Positions 27,368 through 35,351 of a stretch of DNA of 64,000 bases are shown piece by piece. Source of the DNA: Streptomyces sp. DG1A-41. Its GTDB lineage: Bacteria; Actinomycetota; Actinomycetes; Streptomycetales; Streptomycetaceae. Position numbers and translations under genes: made by a program. The stretch spans positions 4,425,001 to 4,489,000 of the forward strand of contig NZ_CP146350.1 of the NCBI RefSeq assembly GCF_037055355.1. The letters are read 5' to 3'. The notes beneath the pieces were generated by a model, which had not been told where the DNA came from, did not search any database, and saw only the letters and a list, made by a program, of their open reading frames with translations. How positions within the stretch are numbered: position 1 is the stretch's first letter; each line of letters starts with the position of its first letter.

Positions 27368-29395
27368 GTGACCACGACGCAGCGTCCTCCTTACCCACCG
27401 CCCGAACCGCCCCGCGGATCCGGCGCCGGCAACGGCAACGGCCGTGGGCATGAGCACGATTTCGCCGCCCCGGGCGGGCTAGGGCCTGCCGGGGGACAGA
27501 CGCACGGGCCCAGGCCCGGTCCCGAGAGCGGGCAGGGTGCCGGTCCGGCCGGGGCGTATGGCGCCGGCTCCGGAGGCTGGCGCGGTTCCGGCCCCGGAGA
27601 GGGCGACAGGCCCGGCGGCGACGGACACGGCGAAGGCTACGGTCCTGGCGGAGGCGGGCACGGCGGAGGCGACGGTCCTGGCGAAGGCCGCCGTCCCGGC
27701 GGCGGCCAGGGGCACGGTGGGGGCGACGGGCACGGGGACGGAAACGGCCCCGGCTCCGCGCCGGGCGGCGGACACGGGCACTCGCACGGTCACAGCCACG
27801 GTCCTGCCACGCCCGTCTCCATACACCTGCGCAAGGTCATCGCGGCGGTCCTGATCCCGTTCGCCGCTGCCGTGCTGGTCGGTCTCGCCGTGCTGTGGCC
27901 GGGTGGCGCCCCGCCGCACGAGCGCACCGGCGTCGGCTTCGACCGGCAGACGCAGGAGGCCTCGGTCACCAAGGTCGTGGAGGTGAGCTGCAAGGAGGCC
28001 GGCGCCTCGGGAGTCCCGCCGACCGGCGACACCTCCACCGCCGACGGTTCCTCCGCCGTGCAGCAGGAGAACGGCACCTGCAAGCGGGCGACGATCCGGA
28101 TCGACAGCGGCAAGGACAAGGGCCGTACCTTCACCGAGATCGTCCAGCCGGACCAGTCCCGCCAGTTGCACGAGGGTCAGGAGGTCGTGGTCGCCTACGA
28201 GCCCTCCGCGCCGAGGGACCTCCAGTACTCGGTCACCGACATCAACCGGCGCCTGCCCATGGCGCTGCTCGCCGGCATCTTCGCCCTCGCCGTCGTGGTC
28301 GTCGGGCGACTGCGGGGGGTCATGGCCCTGGTCGCGCTGGCCATCAGCTTCCTGGTGCTGAACCTTTTCATCCTGCCCGCGATCCTTCAGGGTTCGAACC
28401 CGCTGCTCGTGGCGGTGGTCGGCGCGAGCGCCATCATGCTCATCGCCCTGTATCTGTGTCACGGGCTGTCGGCCCGGACATCAGTGGCGGTGCTGGGCAC
28501 TCTCATCTCACTGCTGCTGATCGGCGTTCTCGGCTCGCTGTTCATCGGCTGGGCGGCGCTCACCGGCAACACCGACGACAACACCGGTCTGATCCACGGC
28601 CTCTACCCGACGATCGACATGAGCGGTCTGCTGCTCGCCGGCGTCATCATCGGATCGCTGGGTGTGCTCGACGACGTGACGGTCACGCAGACGTCGGCGG
28701 TCTGGGAACTGCACGAGGCCAACCCGACCATGGGCTGGCGCGGCCTCTACCGCGCGGGTATCCGGATCGGCCGCGACCACATCGCCTCGGTCGTCAACAC
28801 CCTCGTCCTCGCCTACGCGGGTGCCGCCCTGCCGCTGCTCCTGCTGTTCTCCATCGCGCAGAGCGGTGTCGGGACGGTCGCCAACAGCGAGCTGGTCGCG
28901 GAGGAGATCGTGCGCACGCTGGTCGGTTCGATCGGCCTGGTCGCCTCGGTGCCGGTCACCACGGCCCTGGCGGCGCTGGTGGTCTCGGCCGACCGCCCGG
29001 GAGAGCGGCCCGCCGCGGAGGCCGCCGCGGTCCCGGCACGCGGGGAGGGGCCGGCGCCGCAAGCGCTGACGCCCCTCGAACTCCGGAGCCACCTGCTTTG
29101 CCGTACAGCGAAGCGCTCCTGCACAGCTCGGCGGCATCCGGTGAAGCGTTACTCCACCGTGCCGCCCGAGGGATGTCTCAGCCGGCGCCCTGTTCCGCCA
29201 GGATGCGGTCCAGGGCCTCGTCGAGATGGGCGTCGAAGTCGGCGAGCGAGCCCTCCTGGCCCAACGGGACCAGCTTGTCGGTGCGGTCGAGGAAGGCGAC
29301 CAGCGGTGCCGTCGACGACCGGAACAGCGCCTGTTCACTGCCCACCTGAAGCCGGATCAGTACCTCGCCCAGCGAGTCCGGTTCGACGGGCGTGA
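27368..29395 (+). CDS. YibE/F-family membrane protein
   Basis: 675 residues from GTG 27368. Residues 1-150 are very Gly-, Pro- and His-rich (HGHSHGHSHGP at the end), likely disordered or metal-binding. A membrane helix near 165 is followed by an extracytoplasmic domain (VTKVVEVSCKEAG to DLQYSV), then a YibE/F-like bundle of about seven helices with LLLAGVIIGSLGVLDDVTVTQ. The last 100 residues lie antisense to ssgA and read like noncoding sequence, so a lost stop or frameshift near 29040 is possible; the true end may be earlier. Function unknown; proposed transporter. Confidence 0.78.
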   Translation: MTTTQRPPYPPPEPPRGSGAGNGNGRGHEHDFAAPGGLGPAGGQTHGPRPGPESGQGAGPAGAYGAGSGGWRGSGPGEGDRPGGDGHGEGYGPGGGGHGGGDGPGEGRRPGGGQGHGGGDGHGDGNGPGSAPGGGHGHSHGHSHGPATPVSIHLRKVIAAVLIPFAAAVLVGLAVLWPGGAPPHERTGVGFDRQTQEASVTKVVEVSCKEAGASGVPPTGDTSTADGSSAVQQENGTCKRATIRIDSGKDKGRTFTEIVQPDQSRQLHEGQEVVVAYEPSAPRDLQYSVTDINRRLPMALLAGIFALAVVVVGRLRGVMALVALAISFLVLNLFILPAILQGSNPLLVAVVGASAIMLIALYLCHGLSARTSVAVLGTLISLLLIGVLGSLFIGWAALTGNTDDNTGLIHGLYPTIDMSGLLLAGVIIGSLGVLDDVTVTQTSAVWELHEANPTMGWRGLYRAGIRIGRDHIASVVNTLVLAYAGAALPLLLLFSIAQSGVGTVANSELVAEEIVRTLVGSIGLVASVPVTTALAALVVSADRPGERPAAEAAAVPARGEGPAPQALTPLELRSHLLCRTAKRSCTARRHPVKRYSTVPPEGCLSRRPVPPGCGPGPRRDGRRSRRASPPGPTGPACRCGRGRRPAVPSTTGTAPVHCPPEAGSVPRPASPVRRA

Positions 29396-29612
29396 CCCGC
29401 ACATCGCCCTCCCCGCAGGGCCGGCCGACCCCGTCGATCAGCAGCTCCCGGCCGAAAGCCCATGTCACCGGGTCATCACCGGGCAAGTGGAAGGTCAGCC
29501 GGACGGCATAGGGATCACTGGTCTCATAGCGCAGTTCCACCGGAATGCGGAAGGAGAGCTCCTCGGACACGAGAAAGCTCATCATGACCTCTGCCTGTAC
29601 GGACTCGCGCAT
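29178..29612 (-). CDS. ssgA: SsgA, sporulation-specific cell division activator
   Basis: 144 residues from ATG 29612 (RESVQAEVMMSFLVSEELSF), the start I recall for S. griseus SsgA; an upstream in-frame ATG at 29687 gives an unlikely extension. The SSGP family is unique to morphologically complex actinomycetes. SsgA stimulates septation and hyphal branching, with SsgB recruiting FtsZ. Landmarks: IPVELRYETSDPYAVRLTFHLPG, PVTWAFGRELL, LVAFLDRTDKLVPLGQE. Its regulator ssgR lies just upstream on the same strand. Confidence 0.95.
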   Translation of the reverse strand: MRESVQAEVMMSFLVSEELSFRIPVELRYETSDPYAVRLTFHLPGDDPVTWAFGRELLIDGVGRPCGEGDVRVTPVEPDSLGEVLIRLQVGSEQALFRSSTAPLVAFLDRTDKLVPLGQEGSLADFDAHLDEALDRILAEQGAG

Positions 29613-29710
29613 CGCTAACCCCGTCATTCGCCGTGGACTGGCCGGGAACGAACCTCTGACAATGGTGGAATCTTGCTGAACGTACACAGCAGATCACAAG
29701 GAGTGAGTTT

Positions 29711-30559
29711 TCACATACTGATAGAGAGCGCGAGCGATCCGAGCACACGCCCGATTTCGCTCTGCAACTGCCGGGCCGCCGGGAGCAGGCGGTCCTCCTG
29801 GTGGGCAGGCAGGGAGATGGCCATCGTCGCGGCCGTGGTGCCGAGGGTGAGCGGAATCGCCGCGCAGACGGCGCCCAGGGCGTACTCCTGACGCTCGGTC
29901 ACAGGTTCCATCCGCCGTACCCGCTCCAGACGGCGCAGCAGACTGTGGTTGTCCCGCACCGTGTACGGCGTGAGGGCCCGCACCGGATAGCGGTCGAGGT
30001 GGTCCCGGCGGGCCTCATCGTCCAGCTGGGACAGCAGGCACTGCCCGATGGCGTGCGCGTGCCCGGTCTCCCGGAAGTCGGCCCACTCCTCGACGGCGGG
30101 ATTGCCCGGGGTGTCGGAGACGCACATGACCTCGATCTCGCCCTCGCGGTACACCGCGTAGTACACGGGGACGCCGAGCACGTCCCGCCAGTGCGCGAGC
30201 GCGTCGACGACCGTGCTGCGACGTTTCTGCCGTGCCCCGCTGCTGCTCAGCCGCTCGGCGGCCTCACCGAGGAAGAACAGGCCCTTGTCCCGGTGCAGAT
30301 AGCCCTCGTGCACGAGGGTGCGCAGCAGGTGGTAGGTCGTGGGCAGGGCCAGGCCGGTCTCGCGGGCCAGTTGCTTGGCGGGGGCGCCGTATTCGTGCGC
30401 GGCGACGGTCTCCAGCAGGCGCATCGCGCGCTGCACGGATCCGATGAGGGTCGGCGGAGGGGGTGGCGTGGCGGGAGGCGGTTGCTCGGAGGGGGGCGCC
30501 GAGCGGGGTTGCGCGGGGACGGTGTGCAGGTGGACACGTGCGGTGTCAGCCGGGGCCAA
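29711..30559 (-). CDS. ssgR: SsgR, IclR-family regulator of ssgA
   Basis: 282 residues. Residues 1-40 are Pro-rich. The IclR HTH covers SVQRAMRLLETVAAHEYGAPAKQLARETGLALPTTYHLLRTL (residues 40-85), followed by a ligand domain from about residue 105. SsgR activates ssgA in S. coelicolor; the same order (ssgR upstream of ssgA) is kept here, with 98 bp between ssgA start and ssgR stop for its binding site. The N-terminus may be over-long (S. coelicolor SsgR is shorter, as I recall). Confidence 0.9.
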   Translation of the reverse strand: MAPADTARVHLHTVPAQPRSAPPSEQPPPATPPPPPTLIGSVQRAMRLLETVAAHEYGAPAKQLARETGLALPTTYHLLRTLVHEGYLHRDKGLFFLGEAAERLSSSGARQKRRSTVVDALAHWRDVLGVPVYYAVYREGEIEVMCVSDTPGNPAVEEWADFRETGHAHAIGQCLLSQLDDEARRDHLDRYPVRALTPYTVRDNHSLLRRLERVRRMEPVTERQEYALGAVCAAIPLTLGTTAATMAISLPAHQEDRLLPAARQLQSEIGRVLGSLALSISM

Positions 30560-30766
30560 GGGTCACTCCCGAAGCGCGAGGGGGTAGACCGTGCCGATGG
30601 ACACGGGTGGGGATGTACGCCGCTCGCGGGGGATGTCCCCGCGTCGAGTTCCGGACTCTATTCGTCTGCCACCGCACGCAGACGGCCCGGAAGGGAAACT
30701 TCCCCCGGCCGAGGGAACCGGTGACGCCGGGTGTTTCCCGCTATCCCCACCGGTTTCCCACCGGTC

Positions 30767-30979
30767 TCACCAGTCGCTGCGCGACGAGGAGCTCGACGTG
30801 AACTTCCGTACGACGTAGATCAGTCCGCCGACCAGCGCCACGAAGACCAGCACCTTGAACAGCAGTCCGATGACGAACCCGACCACGCTGGCGATCAGCC
30901 CGCCGAACACCACCAGGGCGATGACCGGCACCGCGATCCACTTCACCCACCACGGCAGTCCCGTGAAGATCTCTTGCAT
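30767..30979 (-). CDS. DUF5326-type small membrane protein
   Basis: 70 residues from ATG 30979 (QEIFTGLPWWVKWIAVP). Two closely spaced hydrophobic segments (IAVPVIALVVFGGLIASVVGF and LFKVLVFVALVGGLIYVV) and a polar Ser-rich tail. Matches the DUF5326 family found in Streptomyces. Function unknown. Starts upstream (to 31051) add an unconserved hydrophilic peptide. Confidence 0.75.
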   Translation of the reverse strand: MQEIFTGLPWWVKWIAVPVIALVVFGGLIASVVGFVIGLLFKVLVFVALVGGLIYVVRKFTSSSSSRSDW

Positions 30980-31141
30980 CGCCCTCGTCCTTACCTCTCC
31001 GCCCGTTCGAGTGCCGGGTCCTGTCGGTCTCTTATGGCTGATGTCCTGCACTCGATGCTAGGTGCGGAAGGGGGTCGCGCGGGGGTCCCGCGTCCCTTGT
31101 CCTCCCCTGACCGATCCCCTAGGGAACCCCGAGGCGGTCCC

Positions 31142-31459
31142 TCAGCTCTCGGGCGGAGAGAAGACCACCAGCACCCTCAGGTCCTCGGTGATGTGGTGGA
31201 ACTTGTGCGCGACACCGGCCGGTACGTAGATCACGCTGCCGCGTGCCACCTGCGTCGTCTCCAGGCCGACGGTGATCGCGGCACGGCCGCTCACAACGAA
31301 GTAGACCTCGTCCTGATTGTGCGGCTTCTGTGGATCCTGGTCGCCCGCATCGAGGGCGTACAGGCCGACCGACATGTTCTGCTCCCGCAGAAACTGCAGG
31401 TAGGCGCCCTCATTGGCGGCGCGCTCCGCCTCCAGTTCGTCCAGCCGGAATGCCTTCAT
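31142..31459 (-). CDS. cupin-domain protein
   Basis: 105 residues from ATG 31459 (KAFRLDELEAERAANEGAYL). Single cupin barrel with PHNQDEVYFVVSGRAAI (metal ligands His and Glu) and GVAHKFHHI (second His motif). Possibly a dioxygenase, isomerase or sensing protein; the reaction is not predictable. Divergent from the holin-like gene at 31520 with 60 bp between starts. Confidence 0.85.
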   Translation of the reverse strand: MKAFRLDELEAERAANEGAYLQFLREQNMSVGLYALDAGDQDPQKPHNQDEVYFVVSGRAAITVGLETTQVARGSVIYVPAGVAHKFHHITEDLRVLVVFSPPES

Positions 31460-31519
31460 CGCCGTGTCCGTCCCTGCCTCTTGTGCCCATGTCCGATCAG
31501 GTCTGCCACGATCAGACAC

Positions 31520-31897
31520 ATGATGAATTTCCTAGTCAAGACGATCGCCAACGCGGGTGCCCTGGCGGTGGCCGTATGGCTGCTCGACAAGATCACCCTG
31601 ACCGGTGACAGCACGGGCAAGAAGATCGGCACCCTGATCATCGTCGCGCTGATCTTCGGCCTGGTGAACTTCCTGGTCAAGCCGGTCGTCAAGCTCCTCA
31701 GCCTCCCTCTGCTGATCCTCACGCTCGGCCTGTTCACCCTGGTCGTCAACGCGCTGATGCTGCTGCTCACCTCGTGGCTGGCCGACCAGCTCGACCTCAG
31801 CTTCCACGTGGAGGGCTTCTGGACGGCCGTCCTGGGCGGCCTGATCATCTCGGTCGTCTCCTGGGCGCTGAACGTCGTCCTGCCCGACAAGGACTGA
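31520..31897 (+). CDS. Gp58/holin-like four-TM membrane protein (PF04020-type)
   Basis: 125 residues, four predicted helices: KTIANAGALAVAVWLLDKI, GTLIIVALIFGLVNFLV, PLLILTLGLFTLVVNALMLL, FWTAVLGGLIISVVSWAL. PF04020 (named after a mycobacteriophage D29 protein) is widespread in bacteria with no proven phage role. Either ATG 31520 or 31523 can start it. 6 bp upstream of ptpA, likely same transcript. Confidence 0.82.
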   Translation: MMNFLVKTIANAGALAVAVWLLDKITLTGDSTGKKIGTLIIVALIFGLVNFLVKPVVKLLSLPLLILTLGLFTLVVNALMLLLTSWLADQLDLSFHVEGFWTAVLGGLIISVVSWALNVVLPDKD

Positions 31898-31903
31898 GCG
31901 CGC

Positions 31904-32395
31904 ATGACCTACCGCGTCTGCTTCGTCTGCACGGGCAACATCTGCCGTTCCCCGATGGCCGAGATCGTCTTCCGCGCGCGCGTGGCGGAGGCCGGTCTCG
32001 ACGGCCTGGTCGAGGTCGACAGCGCCGGCACGGGCGGCTGGCACGAGGGCGACGGCGCCGACCCGCGCACGGTGGCCGTCCTGGCGGAGAACGGCTACGC
32101 CACCGGCCACACGGCCCGGCAGTTCCAGCCGTTGTGGTTCTCCCGCCTCGACCTGGTCGTCGCCCTCGACTCCGGCCACCTCAGGGCGCTGCGCCGCCTT
32201 GCGCCCACGGAACAGGACGCGCAGAAGGTGCGGCTGCTGCGCTCGTACGATCCCGCCGCCGGCGACGACCTCGACGTACCGGACCCCTACTACGGAGGCG
32301 CGGAGGGCTTCCAGGAGTGCCTTGAGATGGTGGAGGCGGCGAGCGCCGGTCTGCTCGCCGCGGTACGCGAGGACGTGGAGGGACGGGCGGCATGA
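31904..32395 (+). CDS. ptpA: low-molecular-weight protein tyrosine phosphatase
   Basis: 163 residues. The CX5R active site is VCFVCTGNICRSPMAE (catalytic Cys near residue 9, Arg near 15), and the general-acid Asp lies in DVPDPYYGG. It removes phosphate from protein tyrosine; PtpA overexpression alters antibiotic production in S. coelicolor. Its stop overlaps the start of the PLP lyase gene (ATGA), showing translational coupling. Confidence 0.94.
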   Translation: MTYRVCFVCTGNICRSPMAEIVFRARVAEAGLDGLVEVDSAGTGGWHEGDGADPRTVAVLAENGYATGHTARQFQPLWFSRLDLVVALDSGHLRALRRLAPTEQDAQKVRLLRSYDPAAGDDLDVPDPYYGGAEGFQECLEMVEAASAGLLAAVREDVEGRAA

Positions 32396-33618
32396 GCGAA
32401 TCCCCGACGGGCGACGCGCATCGCGTGGCAGGCGTCGCCGGTCCGGCTGAGGGCGCCGTGGGCCGGGTAGCTCGCGGCGGCGGCCAGGTGGCCGCGGGCG
32501 CCGGTGACGGCACGCGCGCAGTGCGGGCCGGGCTGCCCGAGCCGGCCAAGTACGAGCCCACCCTGCCCGGCCCCGTGTTCGCCGCCCACTACCACCTGCC
32601 GGGCGAGCCCACCGGCCCCTACGCCTACGGCCGTGACGAGAACCCGACCTGGACGCTGCTGGAGCGTGCCGTCGGCGAGCTGGAGGCGCCCGGCCGGGAC
32701 GGCGTCGAGACGCTCGTGTTCGCCTCCGGCATGGCCGCGACCTCGGCAGTGATCTTCTCCCAGCTGCGCGCCGGGGACGTGTGCGTCCTGCCCGACGACG
32801 GCTACCAGGCGCTGCCCCTGGTGCGCGCCCAGCTGGAGGCGTACGGCATCGAGGTGCGCACCGCGCCCACCGCCGGTGACGCTCAGCTCGGCGTTCTCGA
32901 CGACGCGAAGCTGCTGTGGATCGAGACCCCGTCGAACCCCGGGCTCGACGTGTGTGACATCAGGCGGCTCGCAGAGGCGGCGCACGCGCGCGGCGCCCTG
33001 GTCGCCGTCGACAACACCCTCGCGACACCGCTCGGCCAGCGCCCCCTGGAACTCGGCGCCGACTTCGCGGTGGCCAGCGGCACCAAGCAGCTCACCGGTC
33101 ACGGCGACATCCTCCTGGGCTACGTCGTCGGCCGGGACCCCGAGGCCATGGCCGCGGTACACCGCTGGCGCAAGATCGTCGGAGCGATTCCCGGGCCGAT
33201 GGAAGCCTGGCTCGCGCACCGTTCCATCGCGACGCTCCAGATGCGGGCCGACCGGCAGAGCGCGACGGCCCTGGCGGTCGCCGAGGCGCTGCGTGAGCGG
33301 CACGAGGTGACCGGGCTGCGCTACCCCGGACTTCCCGACGACCCCGCGCACAAGATCGCCGCGCAGCAGATGCGGCGCTTCGGGTGCGTGGTGTCGTTCA
33401 CGCTGCCCACGCGCGCGCGTGCCGACCGTTTTCTCGACGCCCTGCGGCTCGTGGACGACGCGACGAGCTTCGGCGGAGTGCGGTCCACGGCCGAACGGCG
33501 CGGACGCTGGGGCGGCGACGCGGTGCCTGAGGGCTTCATCCGCCTGTCGGTCGGCGCCGAGGATCCGGAGGATTTGGTGGCCGATGTGCTGCGCGCGCTG
33601 GACGCGTCGGCAGCCTGA
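32392..33618 (+). CDS. Cys/Met metabolism PLP enzyme (cystathionine gamma-lyase/synthase family)
   Basis: 408 residues, coupled to ptpA by a 4-bp overlap. N-terminal 50 residues are variable. The family core has YAYGRDENPTWTLLERAVGELE, FASGMAATSAV (PLP phosphate loop), WIETPSNPGLDVCD, and SGTKQLTGHGDILLGYVVG with the PLP Lys. It transfers or eliminates the gamma-substituent of cystathionine or homoserine esters. Which of lyase, synthase or methionine gamma-lyase cannot be decided from motifs. Confidence 0.9.
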   Translation: MSESPTGDAHRVAGVAGPAEGAVGRVARGGGQVAAGAGDGTRAVRAGLPEPAKYEPTLPGPVFAAHYHLPGEPTGPYAYGRDENPTWTLLERAVGELEAPGRDGVETLVFASGMAATSAVIFSQLRAGDVCVLPDDGYQALPLVRAQLEAYGIEVRTAPTAGDAQLGVLDDAKLLWIETPSNPGLDVCDIRRLAEAAHARGALVAVDNTLATPLGQRPLELGADFAVASGTKQLTGHGDILLGYVVGRDPEAMAAVHRWRKIVGAIPGPMEAWLAHRSIATLQMRADRQSATALAVAEALRERHEVTGLRYPGLPDDPAHKIAAQQMRRFGCVVSFTLPTRARADRFLDALRLVDDATSFGGVRSTAERRGRWGGDAVPEGFIRLSVGAEDPEDLVADVLRALDASAA

Positions 33619-33630
33619 CCATCCCCCCAC

Positions 33631-33669
33631 GGACGGTCCGAGCCTCCCCCCTCGCGGCTCGGACCGTCC
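33631..33669 (+). terminator. terminator after the PLP lyase gene
   Basis: Perfect 14-bp arms GGACGGTCCGAGCC (33631-33644) and GGCTCGGACCGTCC (33656-33669) with an 11-nt loop, 12 bp after the stop. Confidence 0.85.
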
Positions 33670-33713
33670 CCCGGTTCCGCGCACAAGAACCGCGCGACCA
33701 AGGCTAGTTGACT

Positions 33714-33746
33714 CTCTGTCAGTGTCCAATCACGGTAGCGACAGAG
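33714..33746. promoter_or_regulatory. inverted repeat upstream of LysR gene
   Basis: CTCTGTC (33714-33720) and GACAGAG (33740-33746), 19 nt apart, in an AT-rich stretch 70-100 bp upstream of the LysR start. Candidate autoregulatory site. Confidence 0.45.
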
Positions 33747-33816
33747 ACCTATCGACTTATTTATAGTTGGGCGCGGCCGGGGGCCGGGAGCAGGGCCGAA
33801 GAGGGGAGACTGCACG

Positions 33817-34722
33817 GTGGATCTGGCCTTGCTGCGGACCTTCGTGACCGTGCACCGGGCCGGCTCCTTCACCCGCGCCGCCGCCCTGCTCGGCCTCTCA
33901 CAGCCGGCCGTCACCTCGCAGATCCGGACGCTGGAACGGCAGCTGGGCCGCCCCCTGTTCCTGCGGCAGGCCCGCGGCGTGACCCCGACCAGCATCGGCG
34001 ACGAACTCGCCCACAAGGCCGCACCGCATCTCGACGCCCTGGTGGAGATCACCGAGACGGGCCTCGACGACGACTCCTCCTTACGGACGCTGCACCTCGC
34101 CGGCCCTCCGGAGTTCACCGCGGAACGAGCCATGCCGGCGCTCACGGAGCTGACCGGCGAGGACGGCCAGGGCTTCGCCCTGCGCGCCTCCTTCGGGAAC
34201 GCCGAGGAAACGCTGGAAGGGCTTTCCGCCGGGCATCATGATCTGGCCATCAGCACGGCTCGTCCCCGTGGTGCCCTGCTCACAGCCACTGCGCTCTGTG
34301 ACGAGGAACACGTCCTGGTCGCCGCCCCGCGCTGGGCCGAACAGATCGGCGCCGGACAGCCGGACCGCAAGCCGGAACCGGCCCTGGAGCAGGTGCCCGT
34401 GGTGGAAGTGCACGAGTCACTGCCCTTCGTCTCCCGCTACTGGGCCTCCGTCTTCGACTCGCGCCCGGCCGCCCCGGGCACCGTCGTCGTCCCCGACCTG
34501 CGTGCGGTTCTGGCGTGCACGGTCGCCGGTGCGGGCCTGGCGGTGCTGCCCCGCTATCTCTGCGCGGCCGCGTTGGAACGGGGTGATGTCGTCCCCCTGC
34601 ACGAGCCTGCGGTGCCACCGCTTCGCACGTACTTCCTGGTGGTGCGCACCGGGACGCTCGCGATGCCCCATATCGCGCGGGCCCACGAGTGGTTGCAGCG
34701 GGCTGCGGCCGACTGGTGCTGA
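33817..34722 (+). CDS. LysR-family transcriptional regulator
   Basis: 301 residues from GTG 33817. The winged HTH LALLRTFVTVHRAGSFTRAAALLGLSQPAVTSQIRTLERQLG occupies residues 3-45, followed by a periplasmic-binding-like effector domain with GAGLAVLPRYLC near the C-terminus. Target genes are unknown; it points the same way as the NUDIX gene downstream. Confidence 0.93.
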   Translation: MDLALLRTFVTVHRAGSFTRAAALLGLSQPAVTSQIRTLERQLGRPLFLRQARGVTPTSIGDELAHKAAPHLDALVEITETGLDDDSSLRTLHLAGPPEFTAERAMPALTELTGEDGQGFALRASFGNAEETLEGLSAGHHDLAISTARPRGALLTATALCDEEHVLVAAPRWAEQIGAGQPDRKPEPALEQVPVVEVHESLPFVSRYWASVFDSRPAAPGTVVVPDLRAVLACTVAGAGLAVLPRYLCAAALERGDVVPLHEPAVPPLRTYFLVVRTGTLAMPHIARAHEWLQRAAADWC

Positions 34723-34820
34723 GGAGGCGCCCGAGGGCGGATGCCGGGTTGCGCGGGCGCGGATACCGGCTGCCCGGACAGGGCCTCACTCTGGGAGCCC
34801 GGCCGGTGACGTTTCGCGAT

Positions 34821-34834
34821 GTTTCACGTGGAAC
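34821..34834. other. degenerate parS (one mismatch)
   Basis: GTTTCACGTGGAAC, one base off the consensus, 22 bp upstream of the NUDIX start. Confidence 0.7.
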
Positions 34835-34855
34835 CAGCCGGGCCACATTTCACCC

Positions 34856-35338
34856 ATGACCGTCCGACCCGTGGTCAAGCGCACCGCCCGTGCCGTTCTG
34901 CTGGACGGTGACGACCTGATCCTGATCAAGCGCACCAAGCCGGGCATGGATCCCTACTGGCTCACTCCCGGCGGCGGGGTCGAGCCCAGCGACTCGACCG
35001 TTGTCGACGCCCTGCACCGCGAGGTGTACGAGGAACTCGGCGCGAAGATCACCGACGTGGTGCCCTGCTTCGTGGACACCGTGGAGCACATCGGGGACGA
35101 CGGCGGCGCGACCGGGGTGAAGGTGCAGCACTTCTTCGTCTGCCGCCTGGAGTCCATGGACCCCTCGCTCCGCCACGGCCCCGAGGTGGACGAGCCCGTC
35201 GGCGAGTACGAGATCGTCCGCGTGCCCTTCACCCGGGTCGGAATCGCCTCCGTCCATCTCGTTCCGCTGTCGCTGCGCCACTACCTGGACGGCAACATCG
35301 AGGGCGTACTCGCCATACACGCCCCCGACCTGGGCTGA
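34856..35338 (+). CDS. NUDIX hydrolase
   Basis: 160 residues from ATG 34856; a longer frame to 34238 is antisense-like. The Nudix box is complete from Gly 40 or so to Glu about 63: GGGVEPSDSTVVDALHREVY followed by EELG. N-terminal VKRTARAVLLDGDDLILIKRT is the usual beta strand. Hydrolyses a nucleoside diphosphate linked to X; substrate not predictable. No neighbour explains it. Confidence 0.9.
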   Translation: MTVRPVVKRTARAVLLDGDDLILIKRTKPGMDPYWLTPGGGVEPSDSTVVDALHREVYEELGAKITDVVPCFVDTVEHIGDDGGATGVKVQHFFVCRLESMDPSLRHGPEVDEPVGEYEIVRVPFTRVGIASVHLVPLSLRHYLDGNIEGVLAIHAPDLG

Positions 35339-35351
35339 CACCGGAGGCGGA

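Noticed and set aside
27368..27810. Gly/His-rich 5' end of the YibE/F gene as a DNA repeat array
   Set aside because: Composition is repetitive in protein but the DNA has no regular unit.
31520..31897. Prophage holin
   Set aside because: PF04020 proteins are common chromosomal genes; no phage neighbours.
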